From contig NZ_JACJPF010000034.1 of assembly GCF_014695915.1 (NCBI RefSeq), positions 1-64,000 of the forward strand: a stretch of DNA of 64,000 bases. Direction: 5' to 3'. How positions within the stretch are numbered: position 1 is the first letter of the stretch; the number at the start of each line of letters is the position of its first letter. This DNA is from Trichocoleus sp. FACHB-40 (lineage in GTDB: Bacteria > Cyanobacteriota > Cyanobacteriia > Cyanobacteriales > FACHB-T130). Of this stretch, positions 26,406 to 36,512 are shown one piece after another. The position numbers were made by a program, and so were the translations under genes. Below the pieces are notes generated by a model. The model searched no databases and was not told the DNA's origin. It saw only the letters and a list, made by a program, of their open reading frames with translations.

Positions 26406-27211
26406 TGAACAATCTTAATACATCTGAAAAAAGGGAACTCCGAAAAGAACGACTCGAAGTTCTCGAACAGCTGGAAGATTGGCTGGAAACACCGATGCTA
26501 TTCCTTGGCTTCGGGTGGCTTTTGTTGTTAGTCGTCGAACTGATCTGGGGCTTAAATCCACTGCTGGAAGTTATCAGCAACACGATCTGGATTGTTTTCA
26601 TACTCGACTTCGTATTGCGATTTACTTTGGCAGATCGCAAACTCGTTTATATCAAGCACAATTGGTTAACTGCCCTTTCCTTGGTGTTACCAGCATTGCG
26701 CGTCTTCCGGATTAGCCGCGTGATTCGCATCCTCAAAGCTAGCCGGGGACTGCGACTGGTGCGCGTCATCAGTTCTCTGAATCGGGGAATGCGATCGCTT
26801 AGAGCTAGTATGAGTCGTCGCGGCTTTGGCTACGTCGTGGTGCTGACGCTAGTAGTGACGCTGGTGGGAGCAGCCGGGATATATGCTTTTGAAAGCAACC
26901 TTCCTAATGGTGGCGGACTGAGTAACTACGGGGAAGCACTATGGTGGACAGCAATGCTGATGACAACGATGGGTGGCGAATATGTGCCGCAGACTCCAGA
27001 AGGTCGCGTTTTACACCTAATTCTGGCACTGTACGCCTTCACAGTATTTGGTTACGTAACAGCAACACTCGCCACCTTCTTTATCGGGCGCGATGCCGAA
27101 AACGAAGAGGCAGAGTTAGCAAGCGCCAAATCCATTGCCGCCCTGCACCAGGAAATTGTCGCCTTACGGGCCGATATTCAAGCCCTTTCAAGTCAGCAAC
27201 TAGAACCATAA
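26405..27211 (+). CDS. Voltage-gated-type ion channel with unusual selectivity filter
   Basis: A 268-residue six-helix cation channel of the voltage-gated superfamily. A voltage-sensor-like helix has regularly spaced arginines (about 99-122, RVFRISRVIRILKASRGLR). The pore loop ends in TTMGGEYVP (187-195) where potassium channels have TTVGYGDxxP, so the glycine-tyrosine-glycine core is missing and ion selectivity is uncertain. A C-terminal coiled coil (about 230-262) could hold a tetramer together. The ATG overlaps the upstream stop codon (TGATG), giving translational coupling with the DUF2254 gene. Confidence 0.88.
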   Translation: MNNLNTSEKRELRKERLEVLEQLEDWLETPMLFLGFGWLLLLVVELIWGLNPLLEVISNTIWIVFILDFVLRFTLADRKLVYIKHNWLTALSLVLPALRVFRISRVIRILKASRGLRLVRVISSLNRGMRSLRASMSRRGFGYVVVLTLVVTLVGAAGIYAFESNLPNGGGLSNYGEALWWTAMLMTTMGGEYVPQTPEGRVLHLILALYAFTVFGYVTATLATFFIGRDAENEEAELASAKSIAALHQEIVALRADIQALSSQQLEP

Positions 27212-27388
27212 TAGATATATATTCATAAACTTCTCCCTTTCCTCCTCCTGTGCGCCCTAGAGCGCCTGGGCGGTTCGTTTAAAAGTAGCTTTCACCAATA
27301 AAATAACCCTCCAATCTCAGATTAAATTAATCCCTTCATTTATAGTTTATTAGTAATCCATAATTATGAAACTTATGAGGAAAAAGCC

Positions 27389-27970
27389 ATGCTGAATACT
27401 GACTGGCGAGGTTATCGGATAGCCGCTTGGGTTGGAGAGTTTTTCCTAGCGATCGCAATCGTCTTTACAGCCAGTCAACGTAACTGGGAAGGTTCATTTT
27501 TACTCGCCTGCTTCCTAGCTGCTTCGTTCCTGTTTGTCACCTTAGAAAATAAACTACCAACTTTGTTTGATTTTCTGTTTGTAGTAGCAGCGTTGCTGAA
27601 TGCGGCAGGCTGGGTTTGGGGCTTATTTTACCTACCGGGGCCATACGATGAAATTACCCATGCCTTTACAACCTTTTCCGTCACGCTTGCACTGAGTTTT
27701 TTGGTGTATAGCTCGATGCTAACTACCTTCCGCAACCATCTGCTAATTTATATGTTAGCGATCGCAAGTTTCGGAATCGCCATCGGTGCTATTTGGGAAA
27801 TAACGGAATGGGGGATCGGAGTTATCAATAGCATTGATGATACAATCATTGACCTAATTATGGACACTTTTGGCGCTAGTTTAGCAGCACTGGTGAGCGT
27901 CTTTGCATTACCAGCGCGATCGCATTCAGAATCAAGTTCCGAAGATCAAAAACCGACCAGAGCGCGTTAG
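27389..27970 (+). CDS. DUF2238-like membrane protein
   Basis: A 193-residue protein with about five or six transmembrane segments. Conserved-looking polar motifs within the membrane region, PYDEITHAFTTF and GAIWEITEWG plus DTIIDLIMDT, match the DUF2238/YjdF type, whose activity is not established. A gaggaaaaagcc ribosome site precedes the ATG. It is on the strand of the channel operon but 177 bases later, so it may be an independent unit. Confidence 0.8.
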   Translation: MLNTDWRGYRIAAWVGEFFLAIAIVFTASQRNWEGSFLLACFLAASFLFVTLENKLPTLFDFLFVVAALLNAAGWVWGLFYLPGPYDEITHAFTTFSVTLALSFLVYSSMLTTFRNHLLIYMLAIASFGIAIGAIWEITEWGIGVINSIDDTIIDLIMDTFGASLAALVSVFALPARSHSESSSEDQKPTRAR

Positions 27971-28006
27971 GAAATAACCTATTCCTCAAAAAGCTACGTT
28001 CTAGCA

Positions 28007-28036
28007 AAGACAAAAGCACTCTACTGCTTTTGTCTT
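28007..28036. terminator. Hairpin between convergent genes
   Basis: A perfect 12-bp stem, aagacaaaagca (28007-28018) with tgcttttgtctt (28025-28036), lies between the DUF2238-like and DUF3611 stop codons. It probably ends transcription from both sides, although the T-runs are within the stem. Confidence 0.65.
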
Positions 28037-28037
28037 A

Positions 28038-28604
28038 TTACTGATTATGTATCCACTTTAGCAATCCCAGTGAAGTGACAATCCCCACAAAGTGACCAGC
28101 AATACCATTGATATTCGCTACTGCTACAAAAACATCAAGCGCACGAATAATCATATTGGGGTCAGTAAGTGCTACCCCTGGAGGTTGGGATACAGCTTTT
28201 GCAACTAGCACTCCTACAGTTGCACCCGAACCTAAGAGGCATAACAATATTCCCACCAAACTCGTGATTACTGACATTCTCAAAATTTGGACAGTATCAG
28301 CTTTTCTAGGATGACGCTCTGGATTAGGATTGCTTAAACCTTTGGCTAGGCGAGTATAACGGAACGCTAAAAATACATTAAAACACAACGCTAAAAGTCC
28401 AGCGACAGCCCAAAAAATACCTACCCCAATGCCGGGATTTGTTTCAGCAGCGAAGTTACGACCAGAGATAGAAAATAATAAAGCTATCCCAGAACCAATA
28501 GTCAAACCCAACTCTATCCAAAATGCAATCCAACCTACTAGGCGAAAAATGTTGGCAATTTTTTGTTTAGTCTCTGAGGTTGAGGATTCTGAGTGAACTT
28601 GCAT
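28038..28604 (-). CDS. DUF3611 membrane protein
   Basis: A 188-residue protein with four transmembrane segments, typical of the DUF3611 family found in cyanobacteria and plastids. Recognisable blocks are RLVGWIAFWIELGLTIGSG near the N terminus and GHFVGIVTSLGLLKWIH at the end. The function is not established. It is divergent from the membrane protein at 28904, with a 299-base gap that shows no other gene. Confidence 0.8.
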   Translation of the reverse strand: MQVHSESSTSETKQKIANIFRLVGWIAFWIELGLTIGSGIALLFSISGRNFAAETNPGIGVGIFWAVAGLLALCFNVFLAFRYTRLAKGLSNPNPERHPRKADTVQILRMSVITSLVGILLCLLGSGATVGVLVAKAVSQPPGVALTDPNMIIRALDVFVAVANINGIAGHFVGIVTSLGLLKWIHNQ

Positions 28605-28903
28605 ATCTGTCCCTTCTCGTAGCGACTGGGATACACGGCCTTTGAATAATACCTTTAACTGCTCTTATTGTACCCCCGCCTACAGAAATAAAGCGCCTCT
28701 GCCTCAAGATGAAAATTTTTATCAAAGTCGGCTTGTCTAAACAATAAAATTCCTCACAAGAATATGCTATTAGGAGGAGGAAATTGCGTCAAAATCTTAC
28801 CAAGCTGAAGAGAAAAAGCAACGCTCCTAAATGGTCTTGGGAGCAATTTCTGCTAATTTAGTGAAGATATCAGCCAGAAAAATATTAAAGGTGCTTGATT
28901 AAC

Positions 28904-29677
28904 ATGGTGTTTGCAGTTGCAGAGCCTTCAGTATCGAGTCCTAGTGCCGTCATCTTGTCTGCAATTCTGGCAGTTTGTCTGGCACTTGTGCATCTTGTTT
29001 CCGGCAAAATGCGCTTTCTGGACAGGACTCCTCGCAGTCGGTGGCTTTCCGCCGCTGGTGGGGTATCAGTTGCCTATATTTTCGTTCACGTTTTCCCCGA
29101 ACTCAACCAGGGACAGCAGGTAATTGAGCAAAGGGAGGGTTATTTAATTGAATTTTTTGAACACCATGTTTACCTGGTGGCGCTTTTGGGTTTTGGTGTG
29201 TTCTACGGATTAGAAAGACTTGCCAAGCGATCGCGTCAGCAAAACCAACAAGAAAACCAGAAAGATATCACCGATACAGGCGTTTTTTGGCTGCACATGG
29301 CTTCGTTTTCGATTTACAACGCCCTCATCGGTTATCTTCTCCTCCATCGGGAAGAACGAGGTATTTGGGATCTGCTATTATTCTTCGTTGCAATGGCTTT
29401 GCATTTTGTGGTGAACGATGACGGCTTGCGCGAAAACCACAAAGGAGATTATAACCGGATGGGGCGCTGGATACTGGCGGCGGCGATTATTGCTGGATGG
29501 GTGATTGGGCGGGCGACAGAAATTTCTGAGGCAGCGATCGCAGTCATTTTCGCCTTCATCGCCGGGGGAATTATTCTCAACGTCGTTAAGGAAGAATTAC
29601 CAGAGGAACGGGAAAGCCGTTTCTGGGCTTTTGCTTTGGGTGCGGCTGTCTACTCGGCGCTTATGGTAGCAATTTGA
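28904..29677 (+). CDS. Multi-spanning membrane protein, ZIP-transporter-like layout
   Basis: A 257-residue integral membrane protein with about seven hydrophobic helices and a charged loop near residues 105-122 (SRQQNQQENQ). Histidines in helices (YIFVHVFPEL, FFEHHVYL, ALHFVVNDD) could bind metal, which recalls ZIP-type transporters, but the match is loose and I would not assign a substrate. The ATG at 28904 is chosen over a TTG at 28895. Confidence 0.7.
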   Translation: MVFAVAEPSVSSPSAVILSAILAVCLALVHLVSGKMRFLDRTPRSRWLSAAGGVSVAYIFVHVFPELNQGQQVIEQREGYLIEFFEHHVYLVALLGFGVFYGLERLAKRSRQQNQQENQKDITDTGVFWLHMASFSIYNALIGYLLLHREERGIWDLLLFFVAMALHFVVNDDGLRENHKGDYNRMGRWILAAAIIAGWVIGRATEISEAAIAVIFAFIAGGIILNVVKEELPEERESRFWAFALGAAVYSALMVAI

Positions 29678-29736
29678 AAGTAATTATAAAAAATCGGGAC
29701 AGTTCTAGAAAAAATCCTAGAATTGCCCCGACTAAA

Positions 29737-29759
29737 GATTTTAGATAAAATCTAAAATC
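29737..29759. terminator. Hairpin between convergent genes
   Basis: gattttagat and atctaaaatc form a perfect 10-bp stem around aaa. A second, imperfect hairpin (29695-29731) precedes it. Both lie between the stop codons of the membrane protein and ftsH and probably end transcription. Confidence 0.5.
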
Positions 29760-29776
29760 CTTGCCTTGAAAATTGA

Positions 29777-31615
29777 CTACGCGATCGCTGCCATTTTCAC
29801 ATCATTATTTGCCAGCACTTCTTGCAGTTCATCGGCATCTACAGTTTCTTTTTCAATCAGCATTTGTGCTAACTGATCCAGAATGTGACGGTTATTCAGC
29901 AACACATCTTTAGCGCGGCGATAGGCTTGATCTACCAAGCTGCGGACTTCATTATCAATGGTGGCAGCAGTTTGCTCGGAGAAATCGCGTTCGGCGGCGA
30001 TGTCGCGACCCAAGAACATATTGCCTTGCTGACGACCTAGAGCAACTTGACCCAAGCGATCGCTCATACCAAACCGCATCACCATTTGACGCGCTACACG
30101 AGCCACCTGCTGCAAGTCATTCGATGCACCAGTTGTCACCTCTTCCTCACCGAAGATGATTTCTTCAGCAATTCGACCGCCCAAAGCTACCGCCATCTGA
30201 TTTTGCAGATATGAGCGGCTGTACAGACCAGAATCCATCCGGTCTTCACTCGGTGTAAACCAAGTCAAACCACCAGCACGACCGCGAGGGATAATACTGA
30301 TTTTCTGCACTGGGTCATAATCTGGCATCAACGCACCAACTAGCGCGTGACCAGCTTCGTGATAAGCAACCAAAGTTTTGCGCTTCTCGCTCATCACCCG
30401 GTCTTTCTTCTCAGGGCCAGCCAGCACCCGGTCGATGGCATCATTGATTTCATCCATCGAGATTTCCGTCAAACTGCGACGAGCCGCCAAAATTGCTGCT
30501 TCGTTCAGCAGGTTGGAAAGGTCAGCGCCTGTGAAGCCTGGGGTACGACGGGCAATCTTCTCCAGATCCACATCCTTCGCCAGGGTCTTACCACGAGCGT
30601 GAACGTTGAGAATTTCCAAACGACCAGCGTAATCAGGGCGATCTACGACCACCTGACGGTCAAAGCGGCCCGGACGCAGCAGTGCTGCATCTAGCACGTC
30701 TGGGCGGTTCGTAGCAGCAATGATAATAATCCCAGTGTTGCCCTCGAAACCGTCCATCTCAGTCAGCAACTGGTTGAGGGTTTGTTCCCGCTCATCGTTA
30801 CCGCCGCCTAGACCTGCACCCCGTTGACGACCAACGGCATCAATTTCATCGATGAATACGATACAAGGAGCATTTGCTTTGGCTTGTTCAAACAGGTCGC
30901 GCACGCGAGATGCACCGACACCGACGAACATTTCCACAAACTCAGAACCAGAGATAGAGAAGAAAGGTACGCCAGCTTCCCCAGCTACAGCACGAGCCAG
31001 CAAGGTTTTACCAGTTCCCGGAGGGCCAACTAGCAGCACGCCTTTGGGAATTTTGGCACCAATGGCGGTGAAGCGGTCGGCGTTCTTGAGGAAGTCTACA
31101 ACTTCGTTCAATTCCAGCTTGGCTTGGTCAATTCCGGCAACATCCCCAAAGGTTACTTGGGTTTGCGGTTCCATTTGCACTCTAGCTTTGGATTTGCCAA
31201 AGTTCATGGCTTGAGAGCCTGGGCCACTTTGGGCGCGGCGCAGCAAGAAGAACAATCCCACCAGAAGCAGAATTGGGAAAAACAAACTGCTTAAGATGCG
31301 GAACCAGAAGCTTTCATCACTCTGGGGCAAAACTGCAATGTCAACATTTTTACTGGTCAGAATGTTGATCAGGTCTGGATCGTTGGGTAGGTTGACTACA
31401 ACCTTGTCGCCGCTTTGAGCTGTGACAAGCGCTTTGGTGCGGTCAGCACTTAAGCCAACTCTCTCGATCCTGCCTTCTTGAACTTCCTCAATCAGTTTGC
31501 TGTATTTCCAGGTCTCCCGACTCTGGGGTTGTTTTTCTAAAAATGTTGTTCCTAAGGCGATGACAACTATCGCTAGCAGTGCATATAGCCCTGCGTTTCT
31601 CCACCGCTTATTCAC
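29777..31615 (-). CDS. ftsH: ATP-dependent zinc metalloprotease FtsH (copy 1)
   Basis: A 612-residue membrane AAA protease. Two transmembrane helices (about 8-25 and 108-126) flank a lumenal/periplasmic domain. The AAA module has Walker A GPPGTGKT (197-204), Walker B FIDEID and the SRH region. The protease site is HEAGH (419-423). FtsH degrades damaged membrane proteins, in cyanobacteria including photosystem II D1. The N terminus ([14 protein letters not shown]) resembles the FtsH3-type subunit, which pairs with other FtsH proteins, but I hold that subtype loosely. A second FtsH is encoded at 44563-46503. Confidence 0.95.
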   Translation of the reverse strand: MNKRWRNAGLYALLAIVVIALGTTFLEKQPQSRETWKYSKLIEEVQEGRIERVGLSADRTKALVTAQSGDKVVVNLPNDPDLINILTSKNVDIAVLPQSDESFWFRILSSLFFPILLLVGLFFLLRRAQSGPGSQAMNFGKSKARVQMEPQTQVTFGDVAGIDQAKLELNEVVDFLKNADRFTAIGAKIPKGVLLVGPPGTGKTLLARAVAGEAGVPFFSISGSEFVEMFVGVGASRVRDLFEQAKANAPCIVFIDEIDAVGRQRGAGLGGGNDEREQTLNQLLTEMDGFEGNTGIIIIAATNRPDVLDAALLRPGRFDRQVVVDRPDYAGRLEILNVHARGKTLAKDVDLEKIARRTPGFTGADLSNLLNEAAILAARRSLTEISMDEINDAIDRVLAGPEKKDRVMSEKRKTLVAYHEAGHALVGALMPDYDPVQKISIIPRGRAGGLTWFTPSEDRMDSGLYSRSYLQNQMAVALGGRIAEEIIFGEEEVTTGASNDLQQVARVARQMVMRFGMSDRLGQVALGRQQGNMFLGRDIAAERDFSEQTAATIDNEVRSLVDQAYRRAKDVLLNNRHILDQLAQMLIEKETVDADELQEVLANNDVKMAAIA

Positions 31616-31778
31616 GCTTATTCCTCCTAAGCTTTAGGATGTGATTGGATTTTTATTGTATTAACTAATGTTAACCTTTCTCAGAATCTCTTGACACATT
31701 TTAGGTACATTAGCCTGCAAAATAGGATTTCCCAAAGGTCGTCCCTACTACTTTGATACTAACCAACCCGGTAAGATT

Positions 31779-32606
31779 TCAGGGCTTGTGGCTGCGATCG
31801 CTTTGGTGGAGGCGACGCAATTGCTCTAGGCTGCTGTGAGTTGGATCGTAGGTAATCTGGCTTTCTGAGGTGATAACGGTATGGATGGGAACGACTTCCA
31901 CGACGCTGTTGCTATAAGCAATAGCAGATAACCCCTTCACCCAGTTGGCATCGAATGCGACTTCCCCCACTGGTTGATTCTGACTCACCAGCCAATTAAT
32001 CAGTTGCGATCGCATGATTCCCGGCAAAATTCTCCCATCGATTGGCGGTGTCCACCACTTCCCATCCCGCCATCCCCAGAGATTCCCCGTGCTGGTTTCC
32101 AGCCAATTTCCCTGCTCGTCAACTAATATCGCTTCTTGTGCCTCAAATTTCTTGGCTTTGTTCATTGCCAGCCACGCAGCTAGGTAGTTACCAGTTTTAT
32201 GCTGTGGCAATGACCGCTCAATAACCCCAGGCGGCGGGGTTAGGCGGGGTTCTATAAGTAAAGCGCTTATACCATATTTTTGTCGTTGTGTCAAATCAAC
32301 AGGTAAGAATCGCCCAGTAATCCACTCGCGCCCATCGGGAAAGATGGTGATTCTGAGGATGGGAAAGTGTTTTGTTAAAGTTTCTGCACCATAGCGCGAT
32401 CGCTCCCAGTCTGGTTGTTGCCAACCAAGAGCCAGCAAACTCGAACGAATGCGATCGCAGTGTCCATTCCAGTTAGTCAATGGGTTATCCAACGACTGAT
32501 AAACCCGCAGCGTGGAAAAAACTGTAGCACCGTACAGCAACCCCGGATCGTCAATAGCTAATTCCAGCGTTTCACCGTCAATCAGTTTGCCGTTGTACCA
32601 GTACAA
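31779..32606 (-). CDS. Class IV aminotransferase / aminodeoxychorismate lyase-like
   Basis: A 275-residue PLP enzyme of fold type IV. The PLP-lysine lies in PQHKTGNYLAAWLA, followed by the cofactor-binding stretches EAILVDEQGNWLETSTGN and GRILPGIMRSQL. The sequence fits 4-amino-4-deoxychorismate lyase (folate pathway) better than branched-chain aminotransferase, judging by the length, but family IV specificities are easily confused. It starts 24 bases after the phosphotransferase stop codon, so the two are likely co-transcribed. Confidence 0.85.
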   Translation of the reverse strand: MYWYNGKLIDGETLELAIDDPGLLYGATVFSTLRVYQSLDNPLTNWNGHCDRIRSSLLALGWQQPDWERSRYGAETLTKHFPILRITIFPDGREWITGRFLPVDLTQRQKYGISALLIEPRLTPPPGVIERSLPQHKTGNYLAAWLAMNKAKKFEAQEAILVDEQGNWLETSTGNLWGWRDGKWWTPPIDGRILPGIMRSQLINWLVSQNQPVGEVAFDANWVKGLSAIAYSNSVVEVVPIHTVITSESQITYDPTHSSLEQLRRLHQSDRSHKP

Positions 32607-32630
32607 TTTAGGACTCTCCCGGCGTTGTAA

Positions 32631-33632
32631 TCAGGTGTAGATATCAAAATTATCACTAGAAAGCTGATCCAATAACGCTAACTTAGAATCAAGCCAATCG
32701 TCAGTAAACCAGCCATAAGGCAAGACATCTCCGACTGCTTCGCAATTGATTCCCATGACCCAAATGTGTGCAACTTTGGTAAATATAGGAATCGAGGCGA
32801 GTTCATCTTCGCTAAGTTTGCGGATAGTTTGATAACCGTCTAAAAAAGGCTTTCTTACTTCACTGTTCATCTTCCAAGCATAGGTTACGTGCATAAACTT
32901 GCCGAGGTCAAAGGCACGCCAGCCATAGCCGCATTGATCAAAGTCAAACAAAGTTGGTTCATCGGTTTCGGTAAAGTGAGCATTTCCCGAATGAACATCA
33001 CCCATACAAATTCCATAGACTGGTGCTGAAAGATGTAGTTTTAACACCTCTAACTGCACTTTGATTTTCTCGGTTTGTTTTTGGAGATCATCGAGCTCAT
33101 CGGCTCTATCTTTAAAAAGAGGTGCAATTATATTTAGCGATCGCTCTAGCAGGTACTCGTAATTTAAAGCGGGACGATTAAAACGACTTTTAAAGTCGTC
33201 CGTCGCTAAATGAATATTTGCCAGCACCTCTCCCAGCCGTCGGCTTTGTTCGCTATTGAGCTTCTCATTTACCGCCTTACCTGGTGCGTAGGAAAATAAA
33301 GTAGCATAGCGTCTCCCCTCCGGTGCTTCAATTGCTTGGGTGAAACTGCCTGAATTGCTTTGGAGGGGGTACGCGACTGGCATTTTATGATTATGTAGAA
33401 ACGCCAGCAGTTCAACTTCAAAATTAATAGCTTCTAAAGTTCTCCACCCTCTGCGATAAACTCGCAAAATATATCTGTCTCGATCTGTTTCTACCAGATA
33501 AGTATCGTTAAGTCCTCGTTTATACAATCGGCACGATAGGGGTTTTTCGATCTGATAGTTACATAATACGTTTTCAATTAAAGCTTCGCCTGATGGTATG
33601 GAATGAATCACAGGAATGAAAGCAGAACACAT
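32631..33632 (-). CDS. APH-family phosphotransferase
   Basis: A 333-residue kinase-fold protein of the aminoglycoside/choline/homoserine phosphotransferase superfamily. The nucleotide-side strands (YKRGLNDTYLVETDRDRYILRVYR) resemble an ATP-binding beta sheet. The catalytic loop is CMGDVHSGNAHF and the metal-binding motif is LFDFDQCGYG. The arrangement is like SrkA/YihE-type protein kinases or homoserine-kinase-like enzymes; the substrate is unknown. It is the first gene of a pair with the aminotransferase. Confidence 0.82.
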   Translation of the reverse strand: MCSAFIPVIHSIPSGEALIENVLCNYQIEKPLSCRLYKRGLNDTYLVETDRDRYILRVYRRGWRTLEAINFEVELLAFLHNHKMPVAYPLQSNSGSFTQAIEAPEGRRYATLFSYAPGKAVNEKLNSEQSRRLGEVLANIHLATDDFKSRFNRPALNYEYLLERSLNIIAPLFKDRADELDDLQKQTEKIKVQLEVLKLHLSAPVYGICMGDVHSGNAHFTETDEPTLFDFDQCGYGWRAFDLGKFMHVTYAWKMNSEVRKPFLDGYQTIRKLSEDELASIPIFTKVAHIWVMGINCEAVGDVLPYGWFTDDWLDSKLALLDQLSSDNFDIYT

Positions 33633-33731
33633 AAAATCATTTGCTTATTTTTATCGCCAGTTCCCTACAATTATTTTTAACTCCGCGATCGCACTCCCAC
33701 CACAGCACAACGCGATCGCATGACAAATTAT

Positions 33732-35936
33732 TTAACCAACCAAAGAAGTTCTAACTAAACTAGCGATCGCCGCAGCTAACTTAGCTGGCTCCACTGGCTT
33801 AGCTATGTGTCTGTGGAAACCTAGCGAAATAGCACGCTGAGAGTCTTCGCTCCTAGCATACGCCGTCACAGCCACAGCGATAATCTCTCCTCCTTGCTCT
33901 GGCTCCAAGGCTCTAATTTTGCGGATCAGCGTGTAGCCATCCTCACCGGGCATCCCAATATCACTCACCAAAACATTTGGCTTCACCTGTTCGAGTGCCT
34001 CAAATGCCTCGGTTGCTGATGCAACTGCCCTCACCCTAGCGCCATACTGTTCAAGGGCTATCGTGAGAAAATCTCGGCTATCAGGCTCGTCATCGACAAC
34101 CAGCACTTGCAATCCATCAAGTACAGCACTAAAGATTGCATCAGGAGTGGGTGGGGCTTCTGGCTCAGTTTCCAGTTCATGCCCAGGCGTTAACAGCCCG
34201 TTCCCGTGAGTCGTAATTATCAGGGGCAACTGCACTGTAAAAATTGTCCCCAGCCCCTCGCCTGGGCTGTCAACATGGACAGTTCCGCCATGCAGTTCTG
34301 CCAGGTGACGCACAATTGCCAAACCTAAACCAAGTCCGCCATGCGATCGCGTGCTGGTACTATCAGCTTGGCGGAAGCGCTCAAAGACATAGGGCAGAAA
34401 GTCAGCGCTAATCCCTTTCCCCGTGTCACTTACGCGGATCTGGGTGTGGGAGTCACTGCACTCCAGCCTTATTTCCACCTTTCCCCCTTCAGGAGTGAAC
34501 TTAATAGCATTGGAGAGCAGATTCCAGACAATCTGCTGCAAGCGGTTTGGATCGCCTGACACCAAGCCTACTGAAGGATCTAGTACCGACTCAAGTTGAA
34601 TGTTCTTAGCGCCAGTGGCTAGCTGCACCGTTTCAATAGCTGCCTGAATGATTGGTACCAGGTTAACTGGGCAAACCTGCAAAGACAACTTGCCTCGAAT
34701 CAGGCGCGAGACATCGAGAAGATCCTCAATTAGCTCTGAGAGTAACTTGGCGTTGCGCTCAATTGCTTCCAGTGCGCGAGCCGTAGTCACTGCGTTTAAC
34801 TTCTGAGCGCGAAGCATCCGAGACCAGCCAAGAATGGGGTTGAGTGGCGATCGCAACTCATGAGAAAGTACAGCTAAGAAATCATCCTTCATGCGGTTAG
34901 CGGCCTCCGCCTCCCCACGAGCCACTTGTTCGCGAACCAACAGTTCGGCGCGTTCTTCCTCCCTCCGCTTGCGCTCTAGTTCTGCTGTCGCACGGGTAGC
35001 AAAGATTGTTAGTAGCGATTCTGCAAGCTGGGTATTTTCCAACGGTTTTCTAGCCATCACCCCAAGCAATCCCAGTACGCAGCCTGTGGAATCTAGAAGC
35101 GGAGCTGCGATATAGCTGTCCACTTCCATCTGTGCCAGCAAATGATTATCAGGAAAGTGCGCTTGGATGCCACGGGGATAATAGCATGGCTTCCCCTGCT
35201 GAATGACTTGTTTGCAAGGTGTATTCAGCAAGGAATATTCAATGTTGTCTACCATCTCATAGTCGGCACATAAAGCAATAGTGCTAATTTTTTCCCCAGC
35301 CAGTTCCCCCAGAAAAGCGTAATCAACACCCAATGCCTTTGTGAGGTGTTGCACCAGTGAGTAGAAAAACGCCTCGCCTGTCGCTGCGGAAACTCCCTTA
35401 GTCACCTCGATGAGGGCGGCATCCATCTGAGCAATTTTGCGAGCTGCCAGCCGCAACTCTAACTCATCAACCACTATAGCCGCTAGGTCGGTAAGGCTTG
35501 CTCGCTGCTCGGCACTCAGTTCATGGCGCGGCTTGCTGTCAAGAAGACACAAAGTGCCAAGATTATAGCCATCCTTGTCGATCAGTGGCGCGCCGGCATA
35601 GAAGCGAAGGCCCGGTTCGCTAAGCGCAAAGGGCATACAAGCGAAGCGTGGGTCTTTTCTGGTATCCGGAACGACTAAAACATCGTCACACAAAACTGCG
35701 AAGCTACAAATTGTTGATTCGCGACTGACTTCGCGAGACTCAAAGCCATAGGAGGATTTAAACCAGGCTCGAAATTCGTCAACTAAGGAAACCAGGGTAG
35801 TTGGCACGTCAAAAAGACGTGCCGCGAGAGCTGTGATGCGGTCGAAGCTCTCTTCAGGAGGTGTATCGAGGATATTGTATCGCCGCAGTGCCTCTAGGCG
35901 TTGTACTTCGTTGGGCGAGATAGGCGCAGTGGTCAA
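33732..35936 (-). CDS. Hybrid sensor histidine kinase, GAF-GAF-HisKA-HATPase-REC
   Basis: A 734-residue cytoplasmic hybrid kinase with no transmembrane segment. A first GAF domain (about 20-165, RYNILDTPPEESFDRITALA) is followed by a second (about 185-325), a coiled coil, a HisKA domain with the phospho-histidine in FLAVLSHELRSPLNP, an HATPase with DTGKGIS and GGLGLGLAIV, and a C-terminal receiver (about 610-730) with aspartate in VLVSDIGMPGEDG. The signal is unknown. It stands alone, without an adjacent response-regulator gene. Confidence 0.93.
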   Translation of the reverse strand: MTTAPISPNEVQRLEALRRYNILDTPPEESFDRITALAARLFDVPTTLVSLVDEFRAWFKSSYGFESREVSRESTICSFAVLCDDVLVVPDTRKDPRFACMPFALSEPGLRFYAGAPLIDKDGYNLGTLCLLDSKPRHELSAEQRASLTDLAAIVVDELELRLAARKIAQMDAALIEVTKGVSAATGEAFFYSLVQHLTKALGVDYAFLGELAGEKISTIALCADYEMVDNIEYSLLNTPCKQVIQQGKPCYYPRGIQAHFPDNHLLAQMEVDSYIAAPLLDSTGCVLGLLGVMARKPLENTQLAESLLTIFATRATAELERKRREEERAELLVREQVARGEAEAANRMKDDFLAVLSHELRSPLNPILGWSRMLRAQKLNAVTTARALEAIERNAKLLSELIEDLLDVSRLIRGKLSLQVCPVNLVPIIQAAIETVQLATGAKNIQLESVLDPSVGLVSGDPNRLQQIVWNLLSNAIKFTPEGGKVEIRLECSDSHTQIRVSDTGKGISADFLPYVFERFRQADSTSTRSHGGLGLGLAIVRHLAELHGGTVHVDSPGEGLGTIFTVQLPLIITTHGNGLLTPGHELETEPEAPPTPDAIFSAVLDGLQVLVVDDEPDSRDFLTIALEQYGARVRAVASATEAFEALEQVKPNVLVSDIGMPGEDGYTLIRKIRALEPEQGGEIIAVAVTAYARSEDSQRAISLGFHRHIAKPVEPAKLAAAIASLVRTSLVG

Positions 35937-36214
35937 TATTACCTCCAGAAGACACTCCTGAAATACAGTTGCGACTATGATAGTTTGGCGCTTACCTGTG
36001 GAAGAGTATCGTATTTAGACTTAATTGAATTTTATGGCATTCTCAAGTCAAACGGAGTAATTAATCACAATCAAGGCACTATATACATTAATTTTTGGCG
36101 CTATTAGAAAATTCTCTGGTGCGATCGCGTTCTTTTCCCCAACTCCGGAGGAACATACTTGACATGAGCCACGCCTAAAGGAAAAAGATACTTTTGGAGA
36201 AATTGGCTCAACTT

Positions 36215-36400
36215 ATGTCCCCAGAAACGGCAATTATCCGGTGGAAACGACTAGGTGCGGTATATGGTTTGCTGTTGCTAATGGTTTATTGTGGCATCCA
36301 GGGAGCAGCCATCAGGGACACTCAAGCTAAGAAAGCGCCACAAGGCGTAAACCAAGATGCGATCGCGAAGCGTATGCGCGTTAGCGCTACTCGCGCCTGA
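36215..36400 (+). CDS. Doubtful small ORF with one hydrophobic segment, 61 aa
   Basis: A possible 61-residue protein with one hydrophobic helix (RLGAVYGLLLLMVYCGIQG). Its 3' end is made of a HIP1-rich dispersed repeat (gcgatcgcgaagcgtatgcg). I recognise no family and see no clear ribosome site, so this may be a remnant or not a gene. Confidence 0.25.
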   Translation: MSPETAIIRWKRLGAVYGLLLLMVYCGIQGAAIRDTQAKKAPQGVNQDAIAKRMRVSATRA

Positions 36401-36512
36401 TCCGGCTGGAAAATTACCCTTGACTATCCTCAACTGAAATCCATAATAGATCGAGTATTATCTGTTGAATAACTATTCACAGTCTGGGTCAAGACGGAAA
36501 GGTTGAGGTGGC

